Assembly (NCBI GenBank): GCA_938074605.1
Contig: CALJEI010000001.1
Location: 62,001 to 126,000, forward strand
DNA: 64,000 bases
Direction: 5' to 3'
Source: an uncultured Ignisphaera sp.
Lineage (GTDB): Archaea; Thermoproteota; Thermoprotei_A; Sulfolobales; Ignisphaeraceae
In this document: piece by piece, positions 9,498 to 17,698 of the stretch
Layout of the letters: every line of letters begins with the position of its first letter
Position numbering within the stretch: position 1 is the first letter of the stretch
Notes under the pieces: model-generated
Databases searched by the model: none
The model's input: the letters and a program-made list of their open reading frames with translations, nothing else
Told to the model about the DNA's origin: nothing
Made by a program: the position numbers and the translations under genes

Positions 9498-9516
9498 GAA
9501 ATATTTAAAAATTTTT
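9498..9516. promoter_or_regulatory. Shared AT-rich promoter element between divergent genes
   Basis: The gap between 9466 and 9548 holds a run reading ATATTTAAAAATTTTTTG on the plus strand. It can serve as a TATA box in both directions at about 40 bases from each start codon. This repeats the arrangement at 6621-6638 and suggests the divergent pairs of this cluster are jointly controlled. Confidence 0.4.
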
Positions 9517-9547
9517 TGTTAGTGAATTGCTTCCCTAGGGTTTCAAT

Positions 9548-10996
9548 ATGTATCTAGGCAAGATGCCTAGACCTGCCTTTGGAATTAGAATACCAGAGAT
9601 TGTTGCACCTGCTATACTTAAGAGCTTTAAAGAATTAAACATTGCTGGAACACTAATGCTTTCATTTAATAGAGAAACTGCACCACAGAAATTCATATAC
9701 TCTTTAGATCCTAAGCACTTTTACCTAGGACATACAGGTACTTCAATTAGCGAATATATAACTAAGGCTAATGAATTCTCCAAAGAGTTTGCAGTATTAA
9801 TAGAAATTGAGGCAGATCATGTGTCTATTATGGGTAGTGTTGAAAGGGCTTTAAAAAGAATTGCAGGTGTAGCTATAGAGGAGAGTTTAGGTAGTAATGA
9901 GATAAATGAATCTCTAAGCTATATTGAAGAGGAATTTAGAGAGGTATCTAGAGTTGGAAGCGTAGATTTTGTAACAATAGATACTTGTGAACTTGTAGAT
10001 CCAAAAATTGAAAAACTTTCCGATAGAGAAATTCTATATAGGTATGAAAATGAAATTGAACCTGAATATAGAAAAATTCTTGAAAGTAGATTTCTAAGAA
10101 GCTTTAATTTTGTTTCAGACGACAGACTACTATACATTAAGTTTACCAAATTGGATGTAGCTAAACTTGCATTAAAATATAGCAAAAGTATAGAGTATAT
10201 TGAAAAGATTCTAAATATAGTTAGAAGATATAATGAGAAAGAATTTGGATTAGAGATAGCATTAGATGAACTCCCATTAAAAACCGGTATAAAAGATGCT
10301 TTATTTTACACAATGGAACTAATGCATAGAGGTCTTAATATAGATTTTCTAGCACCTAATATAGGGTTTAGAAAAAGGGAAGACTATACCGAAGACACCA
10401 CTACACTCTATGAGCATGTTAAGAACCTCCATACAGCACTCTCATCACTAGGTGTATACATATCTATACATTCTGGAAGTGGTGCTCATCCATATTCCGA
10501 TAAGGGAAAAGGGGTGTGGGAGACCATAAGAAGAGCTACAGATGGCTTTGTAAAATATAAAATGTCTGGTGTATTGATACAGCTTCTCCTTGAAATTCTC
10601 TACCAATCAGAATCTGAAACAAAACCAAGGAGAATCTACGATGAAATTTATGATGCTGTACTTGAACACATATACTTTGTAGTAAAGTCTAGAGGTAGCA
10701 TCTATTCTCATGAATTAGAAAAACTTTTGAATGCATATGAAGAGAGCGTTGCTAGGGATCCATCATATAGAAGAAATCCTAGAGCTGATATATTTAGACA
10801 CTACTTCTATCTATTTCAAGCCATAAGAGATGCTACAGGTTTTAGAAAACTAAGAGAGGAATTAATTGATCTACTCAATACCAATATTGATATTAGAAAA
10901 AGATATGAAGCTGAAGTACAAAGCTTTATAGAGAGATTCTCTAAAGCTCTAGGCTTTATAAATAACATCAATAGATATAAAGTAGCTGTATTATAA
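9548..10996 (+). CDS. UxaE-like ketohexuronate (tagaturonate/fructuronate) epimerase family protein
   Basis: This 482-residue protein resembles the tagaturonate epimerase family (UxaE) known from Thermotoga, which interconverts tagaturonate and fructuronate. Supporting segments are ALDELPLKTG, DFLAPNIGFRKREDY, YISIHSGSGAHPYS and FVKYKMSGV, which match the order and spacing of the family's metal and substrate loops as I recall them. The SIHSGS stretch is the most characteristic. A UxaC-like isomerase is 7 kb away in the same block, which fits. The end of the protein (about residues 360-482) is helical and less conserved. The assignment is by family resemblance and should be confirmed by profile search. 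Confidence 0.58.
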   Translation: MYLGKMPRPAFGIRIPEIVAPAILKSFKELNIAGTLMLSFNRETAPQKFIYSLDPKHFYLGHTGTSISEYITKANEFSKEFAVLIEIEADHVSIMGSVERALKRIAGVAIEESLGSNEINESLSYIEEEFREVSRVGSVDFVTIDTCELVDPKIEKLSDREILYRYENEIEPEYRKILESRFLRSFNFVSDDRLLYIKFTKLDVAKLALKYSKSIEYIEKILNIVRRYNEKEFGLEIALDELPLKTGIKDALFYTMELMHRGLNIDFLAPNIGFRKREDYTEDTTTLYEHVKNLHTALSSLGVYISIHSGSGAHPYSDKGKGVWETIRRATDGFVKYKMSGVLIQLLLEILYQSESETKPRRIYDEIYDAVLEHIYFVVKSRGSIYSHELEKLLNAYEESVARDPSYRRNPRADIFRHYFYLFQAIRDATGFRKLREELIDLLNTNIDIRKRYEAEVQSFIERFSKALGFINNINRYKVAVL

Positions 10997-11108
10997 CCAA
11001 TAAATCTATTTCCTAATCCCTAAAACAAAAGTATAAACTTAAATTATTATAGTCAAGGCAATCAAAAACATATACACCCTGCCTAATGACACTATAAACA
11101 ATAACAGA

Positions 11109-11250
11109 GGAATATAATTCAGAATAGAATTGATTTATATTCCGTGAAGTGAATCTAGTAGTACCCCATCTACTAAGCATCAATAATCCCTTGACAAATG
11201 GGGAGGGTGTAAGGAGAACCCCTACCAGAAGAAACTAGAACTACTCATCA
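11109..11250 (+). other. Intergenic stretch with nested inverted repeats, possible structured RNA or remnant IS end
   Basis: The gap 10997-11360 holds no convincing gene but several inverted repeats. GGAATATAA (11109-11117) pairs with TTATATTCC (11135-11143). TAGTAG (11156-11161) pairs with CTACTA (11170-11175). CCCCAT (11164-11169), which overlaps the loop of the second hairpin, can pair with ATGGGG (11198-11203), a pseudoknot-like arrangement. It is followed by GGGTGTAAGGAGAACCCCT. This is compact for chance in such AT-rich DNA. It might be a non-coding RNA, the right end of a lost IS605/TnpB element, or a fold at the end of the convergent transcripts. Confidence 0.3.
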
Positions 11251-11360
11251 ACTCTAAGAAATTTAATTATAGTTTTAGCTAGTAACATTTAAGCTAGCTA
11301 TTGTTCTAATTAAAGTATCTAGCTAAGTAAATTGCCATGGTGAGAATGCCAATACAACTA

Positions 11361-12008
11361 TCATCTATGTGAAATATGATCGTAAAACGCCTTAATTATT
11401 AGATATATAGCTGTAGCACCCGGATCTTGGTAACCTATGCTTCTTTCACCTAAATAGCTAGCCCTACCCCTCTTTGCAACCATGTTTATTGTTGACTTAA
11501 CACCTTTTTCAGCGGCTAATAGTGCTTCTCTAAATGCTGTTAAGAGGTCTTTACCCTCATTAGCTGCTTGCTTTAAGGCTTCTACTGCTGGGTATAGGGC
11601 ATCAACAAGTGTTTTTTCACCAGGCATTGTTCCTCCACCTACCTCTTGCACACCTCTAAAACCATCTGTAAACATCTTAACTATTTCTGGCAAGTCTATT
11701 TCAGACCTTCCTAATGATGACATAGCCATATTTATAAATAGCCCTCCAAATAATGGTCCCGAAGCCCCTCCAACACTCTCCAATAAAGCATTTGCAACAA
11801 TCATCAGTATTGTTCCAATATCTGTTTTACTAGGATCTACTGTGCTAAGCCTTTTTACAGCAGTTTCAAACCCTCTACCTATATTGGTGCCAAAATCTCC
11901 ATCCCCAATTACAGCATCTAGTTGTGAAAGTTTCTCTTTGTTTTCAGCAATATATTGATTAATTAATAAGATGATATCATAGATATCTTTAGAATTCAGC
12001 TTATCCAT
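11361..12008 (-). CDS. dhaL: Dihydroxyacetone kinase subunit DhaL
   Basis: This 215-residue nucleotide-binding subunit carries the acidic metal/nucleotide motif (DAVIGDGDFGTN, residues 31-42 from this start) and the glycine-rich GGASGPLFGG loop. ATG 12008 is chosen over TTG 12017 because GAGG sits about 9 bases before the ATG, whereas it would abut the TTG. It lies 21 bases after dhaK on the same strand, so the two form one transcript. In E. coli DhaL holds ADP re-phosphorylated by the PTS protein DhaM; in fused kinases the same domain uses ATP. No dhaM or other PTS gene is in the window, so ATP dependence is likely. Confidence 0.9.
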   Translation of the reverse strand: MDKLNSKDIYDIILLINQYIAENKEKLSQLDAVIGDGDFGTNIGRGFETAVKRLSTVDPSKTDIGTILMIVANALLESVGGASGPLFGGLFINMAMSSLGRSEIDLPEIVKMFTDGFRGVQEVGGGTMPGEKTLVDALYPAVEALKQAANEGKDLLTAFREALLAAEKGVKSTINMVAKRGRASYLGERSIGYQDPGATAIYLIIKAFYDHISHR

Positions 12009-12029
12009 GTAGGCCAACCTCTATCTAGT

Positions 12030-13022
12030 TTACGATACAACTATGCCAGGGGTTCTAATAGCAATGGTATAGGCTGGTGCTACCAAAAGCCTCTTTAACT
12101 CATCATCAAGCCTTAGAATAGCAACTCTCGCCCCCTGCATATCTAACGAGGTAAAGAATTCGCCTATCCAACTTGTAAAAACTTTAAGCCCTAAAGATTC
12201 TACATACATTCTAACATCCCTATAAAATACAAACTTCTCCATATATGGTGTGCCACCTGTACCCTGTACAACTAATGCTACTTCATCACCTTTTTGTAGC
12301 TTTAAATCATCAGCTATAGCATCTACCATTATTTTCGCTAACTCTCTTGATTGAATATACTTCATCCTTTTTACACCCGCCTCCCCATGCACACCTATAC
12401 CAAACTCTATCTCATCGTATGCTAATTCAAATGTTGGTTTTCCCGTGGTTGGTAGTATACATGGAGTTAATGCTACACCTATATCCCTACCATTATCTAG
12501 AACTTTTTGAGCCACCCTTTTAACTTCCTCTAAACTCCAGCCTTCTTCAGCAGCCGCTCCCGCAATTTTATTAATAAGAATAGTTATTGTTGTTCCTCTT
12601 CTTTTAGATATATCTGATATTGAAACATCGTCATTTACAATAATATAATCGAGTTTAACACCCTTTGCACTAGCCATTTTTATTGCAATACCAAAGTTCA
12701 TAACATCTCCAGTATAATTAGTTATTATAACAAAAACTCCCACATCATTTGCTACCTCATTTATAGCAGCAAGCACTTGTGGCGCTGGTGGTGCTGTAAA
12801 TACATGCCCAGCTGCAACTGCATCAAGCATTCCATAACCTACATAGCCAGCTTGAGCTGGCTCATGACCACTTCCGCCACCACATACTAGGGCAACCCTA
12901 TTACCAGGCTTTCTATATCTTCTATATACATTATTCCATTGAGAATCTAATCTTATTATGTCAGGAAAGGCTAGTGCCATACCCTCTAACATCTCTCTAA
13001 CAATATCATCAGGCCTATTCAT
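12030..13022 (-). CDS. dhaK: Dihydroxyacetone kinase subunit DhaK
   Basis: This 330-residue substrate-binding subunit has the family GGGSGHEP motif (residues 48-55), the AAGHVFTAPP loop and TNYTGD. The histidine expected to bind the ketose covalently as a hemiaminal is H212 (GIGVHGEAG). It phosphorylates dihydroxyacetone or a related short ketose (some relatives use erythrulose) with DhaL. It starts at ATG 13022, after an A-rich block suitable as a promoter. The neighbouring transaldolase-superfamily protein could supply free dihydroxyacetone. Confidence 0.9.
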   Translation of the reverse strand: MNRPDDIVREMLEGMALAFPDIIRLDSQWNNVYRRYRKPGNRVALVCGGGSGHEPAQAGYVGYGMLDAVAAGHVFTAPPAPQVLAAINEVANDVGVFVIITNYTGDVMNFGIAIKMASAKGVKLDYIIVNDDVSISDISKRRGTTITILINKIAGAAAEEGWSLEEVKRVAQKVLDNGRDIGVALTPCILPTTGKPTFELAYDEIEFGIGVHGEAGVKRMKYIQSRELAKIMVDAIADDLKLQKGDEVALVVQGTGGTPYMEKFVFYRDVRMYVESLGLKVFTSWIGEFFTSLDMQGARVAILRLDDELKRLLVAPAYTIAIRTPGIVVS

Positions 13023-13239
13023 TAATTTTTTAATAATAATACCACCCAGTATTTAATAATAAATCTTTTATTTTTTTAAACTTTCTGTTTTTTTAACCAG
13101 CTATTTCCATCTATATAATTTAAGCAGAATATAGAAATCATTCAATTTGTTCTGTAGGGACAGTACCTATATAATTATAATAGTAGTGTTGTATACCTTT
13201 GTATACTAAAATGTGGTTATGTATCTGTATTAAGCATTA

Positions 13240-14124
13240 CTATTCTGAAAGAGTTAATCTAATTCTATCTTCAAGTTCTTTTACGAGAGGTTCGACAAAT
13301 GAAAGTATTTGATTTGAATATCTCACCCTACCTCTTATAACTCTAATCATTCTAACATTTTCACTTTCATCAAATGGTAAAGCCCTTATATCGGCTAGCT
13401 TTGGATGCGCATAGAATATATTATTGAATGCATATGAATATCCCTTTCCCTCAAGCTCCCACTTCATTGCCATCGATCTATATGCTTCCTCAACAACTCT
13501 TTTAACTCTTCTTCTATATAGCTCAATATTTAGAGTCTCATTCCTTCTAAATCTTGTTAATACCGCACCTAGAAATGGAGGCTTCTCATTTGGTGGAGTA
13601 CCCCTAACATCTCTAATTAGGTAGTATAGTGCTGTAAGTGCAAAACTTGTTTTTGTTACAGGTGTTACAAGGACATCAGCTATCTTTATAAGAGGGCCTA
13701 TAAGCCCATACATTTGAGGCGGAAGGTCTAGCACTATAAATTCAAATTCCTTTAACTTTTTATCAATCTCTTTTCTAAGCTCTTGAACTCTTTCCGCTGG
13801 TACAATTAAGAATTTTGCTAATCCAATATACTCAGGCTTCGATGGAACTATAGCAAGATTATCAGTAACACTATATATCATTGGCTCTCCAGAACCTACA
13901 ATCCACTCTAGTGAGAAAACCTTTCCCTGATTCTTAGCATAGTAGGAAATCTTATCAAAATCAATAGAAGAAACAAAAACTTCAGTAATATTAGATTGGG
14001 GATCTGCATCTATAATTATAGTCTTTCTACCAAAGCGTTCAGCAAATGTAGTAGCTATAACACTAGCTAGTGTAGTCTTACCAACACCACCCTTATAGTT
14101 AGCAACAGCAATTATTATAGGCAC
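13240..14124 (-). CDS. ParA/Soj-family P-loop ATPase
   Basis: The deviant Walker A motif KGGVGKTT (residues 11-18) follows the first strand, with the switch region DADPQSN and the Walker B-like FIVLDLPPQ. This is the ParA/MinD architecture of proteins that segregate DNA or position complexes. Length is 294 residues. No ParB-like or centromere-like neighbour is visible, so its cargo is unknown. It is a lone gene with about 200 bases of AT-rich sequence on each side. Confidence 0.85.
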   Translation of the reverse strand: MPIIIAVANYKGGVGKTTLASVIATTFAERFGRKTIIIDADPQSNITEVFVSSIDFDKISYYAKNQGKVFSLEWIVGSGEPMIYSVTDNLAIVPSKPEYIGLAKFLIVPAERVQELRKEIDKKLKEFEFIVLDLPPQMYGLIGPLIKIADVLVTPVTKTSFALTALYYLIRDVRGTPPNEKPPFLGAVLTRFRRNETLNIELYRRRVKRVVEEAYRSMAMKWELEGKGYSYAFNNIFYAHPKLADIRALPFDESENVRMIRVIRGRVRYSNQILSFVEPLVKELEDRIRLTLSE

Positions 14125-14302
14125 AATTTACCACTTTCCATAATTGAGGATTCTTAACCCAAATATAAATCTTTATAGAAAGAATATTAAATGACAGCTG
14201 TAGCTACTATAACCCTTCTATATACTTAACAATTATTTAATTTGTTTTAAGTAAAAATTTTATGATGAGTTTTACATGCAGCTTTCTAAATAGCTATAAT
14301 AG

Positions 14303-14851
14303 TTATGGTTGAAGAGAAGCACCATATTTATTTAAGAATGCTATATCCTTTAACTCCTTTCTTATTTTTGCTACAGGTTGCTCATCAGGATAACCTACAG
14401 CAAGCATTGCAACAGGTATATAGTTACTTGGGAGATCTAATATTTTCTGAACATCCTCTATATTTCTAAGGGTTTGTAGCCATACAGTTCCTAACCCTAG
14501 AGCATGGGCGGCAAACATTATATACATGGTTGCACATGTGCAATCAACTTGATATGATTCTGGCGATACATCCCTATTACATGCCACTACTATCCCAATC
14601 GGTGCACTTTCTAATGGATATGCCCATCTATGAATTTTAGCAAGCTTATCCTTAACCCCCTTATCTGTAACTACTATAAAGATCCATGGCTGTCTATTAC
14701 CTGCACTTGGAGCATATCTAGCAACATCAAGGATCTTCTTAATAATGCCCATATCTATGGCTGTTGGCTTAAATTTTCTAATGCTTCTTCTAGTTAATAG
14801 AAAGTTTAGATATTCATCACTCTTTATCTGTGAACTCATATTTACCCACAT
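14303..14851 (-). CDS. Nitroreductase-family FMN-dependent oxidoreductase
   Basis: At 182 residues this is a typical single-domain member. It has the FMN-binding RRSIRKFKP motif near the N-terminus, SAGNRQPW, and the C-terminal GLGTVWLQT and VAMLAVGYPDEQP segments. Such enzymes use NAD(P)H to reduce nitro compounds, quinones or flavins; the natural substrate is unknown. The start is either ATG 14851 or ATG 14839. A TTTTTAAA box about 30 bases upstream makes a nearly leaderless message from 14851 plausible. Confidence 0.88.
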   Translation of the reverse strand: MWVNMSSQIKSDEYLNFLLTRRSIRKFKPTAIDMGIIKKILDVARYAPSAGNRQPWIFIVVTDKGVKDKLAKIHRWAYPLESAPIGIVVACNRDVSPESYQVDCTCATMYIMFAAHALGLGTVWLQTLRNIEDVQKILDLPSNYIPVAMLAVGYPDEQPVAKIRKELKDIAFLNKYGASLQP

Positions 14852-15392
14852 GCAAATTACACCCCTATATACAGGGTTTAAAAACTTTTAGAGAGCATTG
14901 AATTACTTTGAAGTATAATTTTAACATAACTTCTATTAACAATATGAGTTCTTCATCTATAGCAAATAATTTATTTAGTATGGCGGTAACCATCTAATCG
15001 ATAGATTATGTCTAACATATTTTGATCTCCTCCCCATCTTAAAAGATGAATACACATTTTAGTGGATTCAATTTAGAGCTGTATTACCTCCAAATTTCAA
15101 CATAATATCTTCCTCCAACCTCTACCCATATATAGCATAGAATAGGGGCTAGAAACCTTAAATACCAGCCATATGTTAAGACATATAAATCCTTACTTTA
15201 ACTATAAAAGCCATCTTCAATTGCAAATTAATTGTAGCTATTATTATTCATGCCCTTTAGCCTTTAACAAATATTACATTATCAACCTGTTTAAACCCAT
15301 GAGATATTGTGCTTTAGGTTATAGTCACAACATTTTTATTTTAGGCTACACATTTTATTAATTGTAATAACGTACCACATTGGCGTTATTAT
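14852..15392. other. 541-base intergenic region, no gene recognised
   Basis: AT-rich with stops in all frames. It contains a short perfect inverted repeat, CATCTT-AA-AAGATG, near 15037-15050. A 62-codon frame at 15173-15361 has no Shine-Dalgarno site and low-complexity composition, and is not considered a gene. The first 30 bases hold the promoter of the nitroreductase gene and the last 50 that of the following hypothetical gene. Confidence 0.5.
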
Positions 15393-15755
15393 ATGAAGAT
15401 GAAGAATTTATTTAGCGTAGATGAGGGTCTTAGGGCTGCTGTGGAAATTGATAGTGTAGAGAGGACTGTATTAAATAATGTATATGGCATCGACATCTGC
15501 ATCTCTAGATATAGAATTGTAAGATTATTAGAGCTTTTTAACAGCTTAAGGGCTTCAATGGCACTCTATAAGTCATCGATTAAGAAATTTGACAGTGGCT
15601 GTCTTATAGTTTTGAGTGAAGATGGTTCTGGCTGGAATATGGTTAAAGCATTTTGTAAGGATAAAGGGTTTGAGGATGATAATAGCTGTATTCATCATCT
15701 TATTGATATCTTAACCGAGTTTCTACATGCTATTGCTATATTTCAACAAATGTAA
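15393..15755 (+). CDS. Hypothetical protein, 120 residues
   Basis: I do not recognise this protein. It is small and soluble-looking, mixed alpha/beta, with four cysteines (in DICISRY, SGCLIVL, KAFCKDK and NSCIHHL) and no membrane segment. It starts at ATG 15393 (MKMKNLF). The stop at 15753-15755 lies 21 bases before the chosen start of the LysE-type exporter, so the two genes are almost certainly one operon and it may regulate or assist export. No conserved catalytic motif is visible. Confidence 0.6.
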   Translation: MKMKNLFSVDEGLRAAVEIDSVERTVLNNVYGIDICISRYRIVRLLELFNSLRASMALYKSSIKKFDSGCLIVLSEDGSGWNMVKAFCKDKGFEDDNSCIHHLIDILTEFLHAIAIFQQM

Positions 15756-15776
15756 TTGTCTAGAGGATGTAGAGCG

Positions 15777-16424
15777 TTGAGTATCTATACACTTGTCATC
15801 CAAACATTGATGATCTCACCATCGGGTGCCTTAAGCCCCGGTCCTCTAACTTTTGCCACAATGGCGCTGGGTACCAATGGTGGTTGGAAAAAGGGTATGC
15901 AGGTAGCTCTTGGTCACATGTCCTTTGAGCTACCATATATAGCACTAATAGCATTTGCCATGAATATTATTAGAAATGCCATACAGGGTTTTATAGGAGA
16001 CATAGTTACAGTAGCTGGTATAGGGGTGATCTTTTTCTTTGCACTATCACTCATTAGAGAGTCTATGAAAGGCTCTAACACCAACCCTAAGAATATAATT
16101 GTTGATAGAGTGGGTAGTGCATTTGTTGTAGGATTTCTATTTACCTCACTAAATGTATTCTTCTTACTGTGGTGGGTAAGTATAGGATTTAGCTTAATAC
16201 TACTGGCACTTGAGCTAGGCTTTACAGGGCTTTTAATAATGTTTTTCGCCCATATCTGGATGGATTTTCTATGGCTCTCACTAGTTGCTGAAGCTGGAAA
16301 GAAGGGTGCATCAATATTTGGAAGAAAGGGGTATAGAGCAATGCTAGTAGTATTTGGTGTTCTGCTATTGTTTTTCGGTATAAATACCGCATTAAAAAGA
16401 TTTTTCTCCATATCACTGCTATAA
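15777..16424 (+). CDS. LysE/RhtB-family amino-acid exporter-like membrane protein
   Basis: A roughly 215-residue integral membrane protein with about six hydrophobic segments. It has the family N-terminal signature LSPGPLTFATMALGTNGGWKKG and a later VGFLFTSLNVFFLLWW segment, typical of LysE-type translocators that expel amino acids or other small metabolites. The open frame extends to TTG 15756, directly after the upstream stop, but AGAGGATG at 15762-15769 places a better start at TTG 15777 (MSIYTL), which also gives the usual short N-terminus. The substrate is unknown. Confidence 0.75.
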   Translation: MSIYTLVIQTLMISPSGALSPGPLTFATMALGTNGGWKKGMQVALGHMSFELPYIALIAFAMNIIRNAIQGFIGDIVTVAGIGVIFFFALSLIRESMKGSNTNPKNIIVDRVGSAFVVGFLFTSLNVFFLLWWVSIGFSLILLALELGFTGLLIMFFAHIWMDFLWLSLVAEAGKKGASIFGRKGYRAMLVVFGVLLLFFGINTALKRFFSISLL

Positions 16425-16494
16425 AAATTTTTATATTTAACAACATCCAGTATTATTAGCATAAATACAGTCCGTAACAAGGTGGTAAGCGTTT

Positions 16495-17661
16495 GTGGAA
16501 TTCAATACAGTAGCCATTACACCATGGGAGGCAGAAGCGTTTGTAGACTATGACAGACTTATAAAGATTTTTGGAGCAAAGCCTCTTACAGATAGTGAGA
16601 TAGACCTACTAAAAAGCATCGTCAAAGAGTCTCATACAATGATTCGCAGAAGGGTATTCTACTCCCATAGGGACTTTGATAAATTTTTAGAAGCATATAA
16701 GTCTGGCAAAAAATGCACTCTATATACAGGCAGAGGGCCTTCAGGAAATACACACCTTGGCCATATACTTCCATGGATCTTTGCCAAGTGGCTTCAAGAT
16801 AAGCTTGGACTAGATCTATTCTTTCAGATGACCGACGACGAGAAATTTTGGCATAGCGAAGGAGGAGAATTTGAATACTTTAACAGTCTCGCCTATGAAA
16901 ATATACTTGATTTAGCTGCACTTGGCCTAGACTACAGAAAAACTCACATAATAATTAACTCAGAGGACATAAGATATCTTTACCCTATAGCCATAAAGAT
17001 AGCAAAAAAGATTACATTCTCCATTCAGAGAGCGACCTTTGGCTTTACAGAATCTACAAATATTGGCATGATATTTTATCCTACACTACAAATGGCTGTA
17101 GCATTCTTGCCCTCTGAACTATTTGGAGAACCTGTTGAAGTACTCATACCCGCTGGCATTGATCAGGATCCGTATTGGAGAATTACAAGAGATATTGCTA
17201 CCTCACTAGGATATCCTAAACCATCTCAAATTCACAATAAACTTCTTCCTGGACTTGGTATAGGTGGTAAGATGTCTTCCTCAAAACCTGAGACAGCTAT
17301 TTACACCACAGATTCACCTGAACTAGCCTATAGCAAGGTTATGAGAGCTTATACCGGTGGGCAAGCTACAGCTGAACTCCAGCGGAAGCTTGGGGGAAAC
17401 CCAGATATTTGTCCAGTATACAAAATGTTTGAAATGTTGTTTGAGGAAGATGATGAGAAGTTAATTGAGAGATACTATGCCTGTAGAGGGGGGAATCTAT
17501 TATGTGGTGAGTGCAAGAATGCATTAGGTGAAAGGGTTGCGAAATTTTTAAAAGAGCATCAAAATAGAAGAACTAAGGCTGTAAACTACATCGAGAGATA
17601 TCTTATTAGAGATAAGTTTACACCACCAATTATAAAAAGAATTGAGATTACACCGAAATAA
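16495..17661 (+). CDS. trpS: Tryptophanyl-tRNA synthetase, archaeal/eukaryotic type
   Basis: This class I aminoacyl-tRNA synthetase of 388 residues charges tRNA-Trp. The HIGH-equivalent is HLGH in GPSGNTHLGH (residues 81-90); the KMSKS loop is KMSSS near residues 258-262. The N-terminus (ITPWEAEAFVDYDRLIKIFG) matches archaeal and eukaryotic TrpRS. It starts at GTG 16495, preceded by AAGGTGGT at about 9 bases. It is the only copy in the window. Confidence 0.95.
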   Translation: MEFNTVAITPWEAEAFVDYDRLIKIFGAKPLTDSEIDLLKSIVKESHTMIRRRVFYSHRDFDKFLEAYKSGKKCTLYTGRGPSGNTHLGHILPWIFAKWLQDKLGLDLFFQMTDDEKFWHSEGGEFEYFNSLAYENILDLAALGLDYRKTHIIINSEDIRYLYPIAIKIAKKITFSIQRATFGFTESTNIGMIFYPTLQMAVAFLPSELFGEPVEVLIPAGIDQDPYWRITRDIATSLGYPKPSQIHNKLLPGLGIGGKMSSSKPETAIYTTDSPELAYSKVMRAYTGGQATAELQRKLGGNPDICPVYKMFEMLFEEDDEKLIERYYACRGGNLLCGECKNALGERVAKFLKEHQNRRTKAVNYIERYLIRDKFTPPIIKRIEITPK

Positions 17662-17698
17662 TATATTAATAGGTGTTGCTATTTTTCATTTTATATAT

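Noticed and set aside
11482-11958. 158-codon frame on the plus strand inside dhaL
   Set aside because: It is antisense to a clear DhaL with conserved motifs and has no start signal or recognisable domain.
15173-15361. 62-codon frame in the 14852-15392 gap
   Set aside because: No Shine-Dalgarno site, low complexity and no similarity recognised.
15914-16480. 188-codon frame on the minus strand across the LysE-type gene
   Set aside because: The complement encodes a well-formed membrane transporter; this frame shows no motif and is a shadow.
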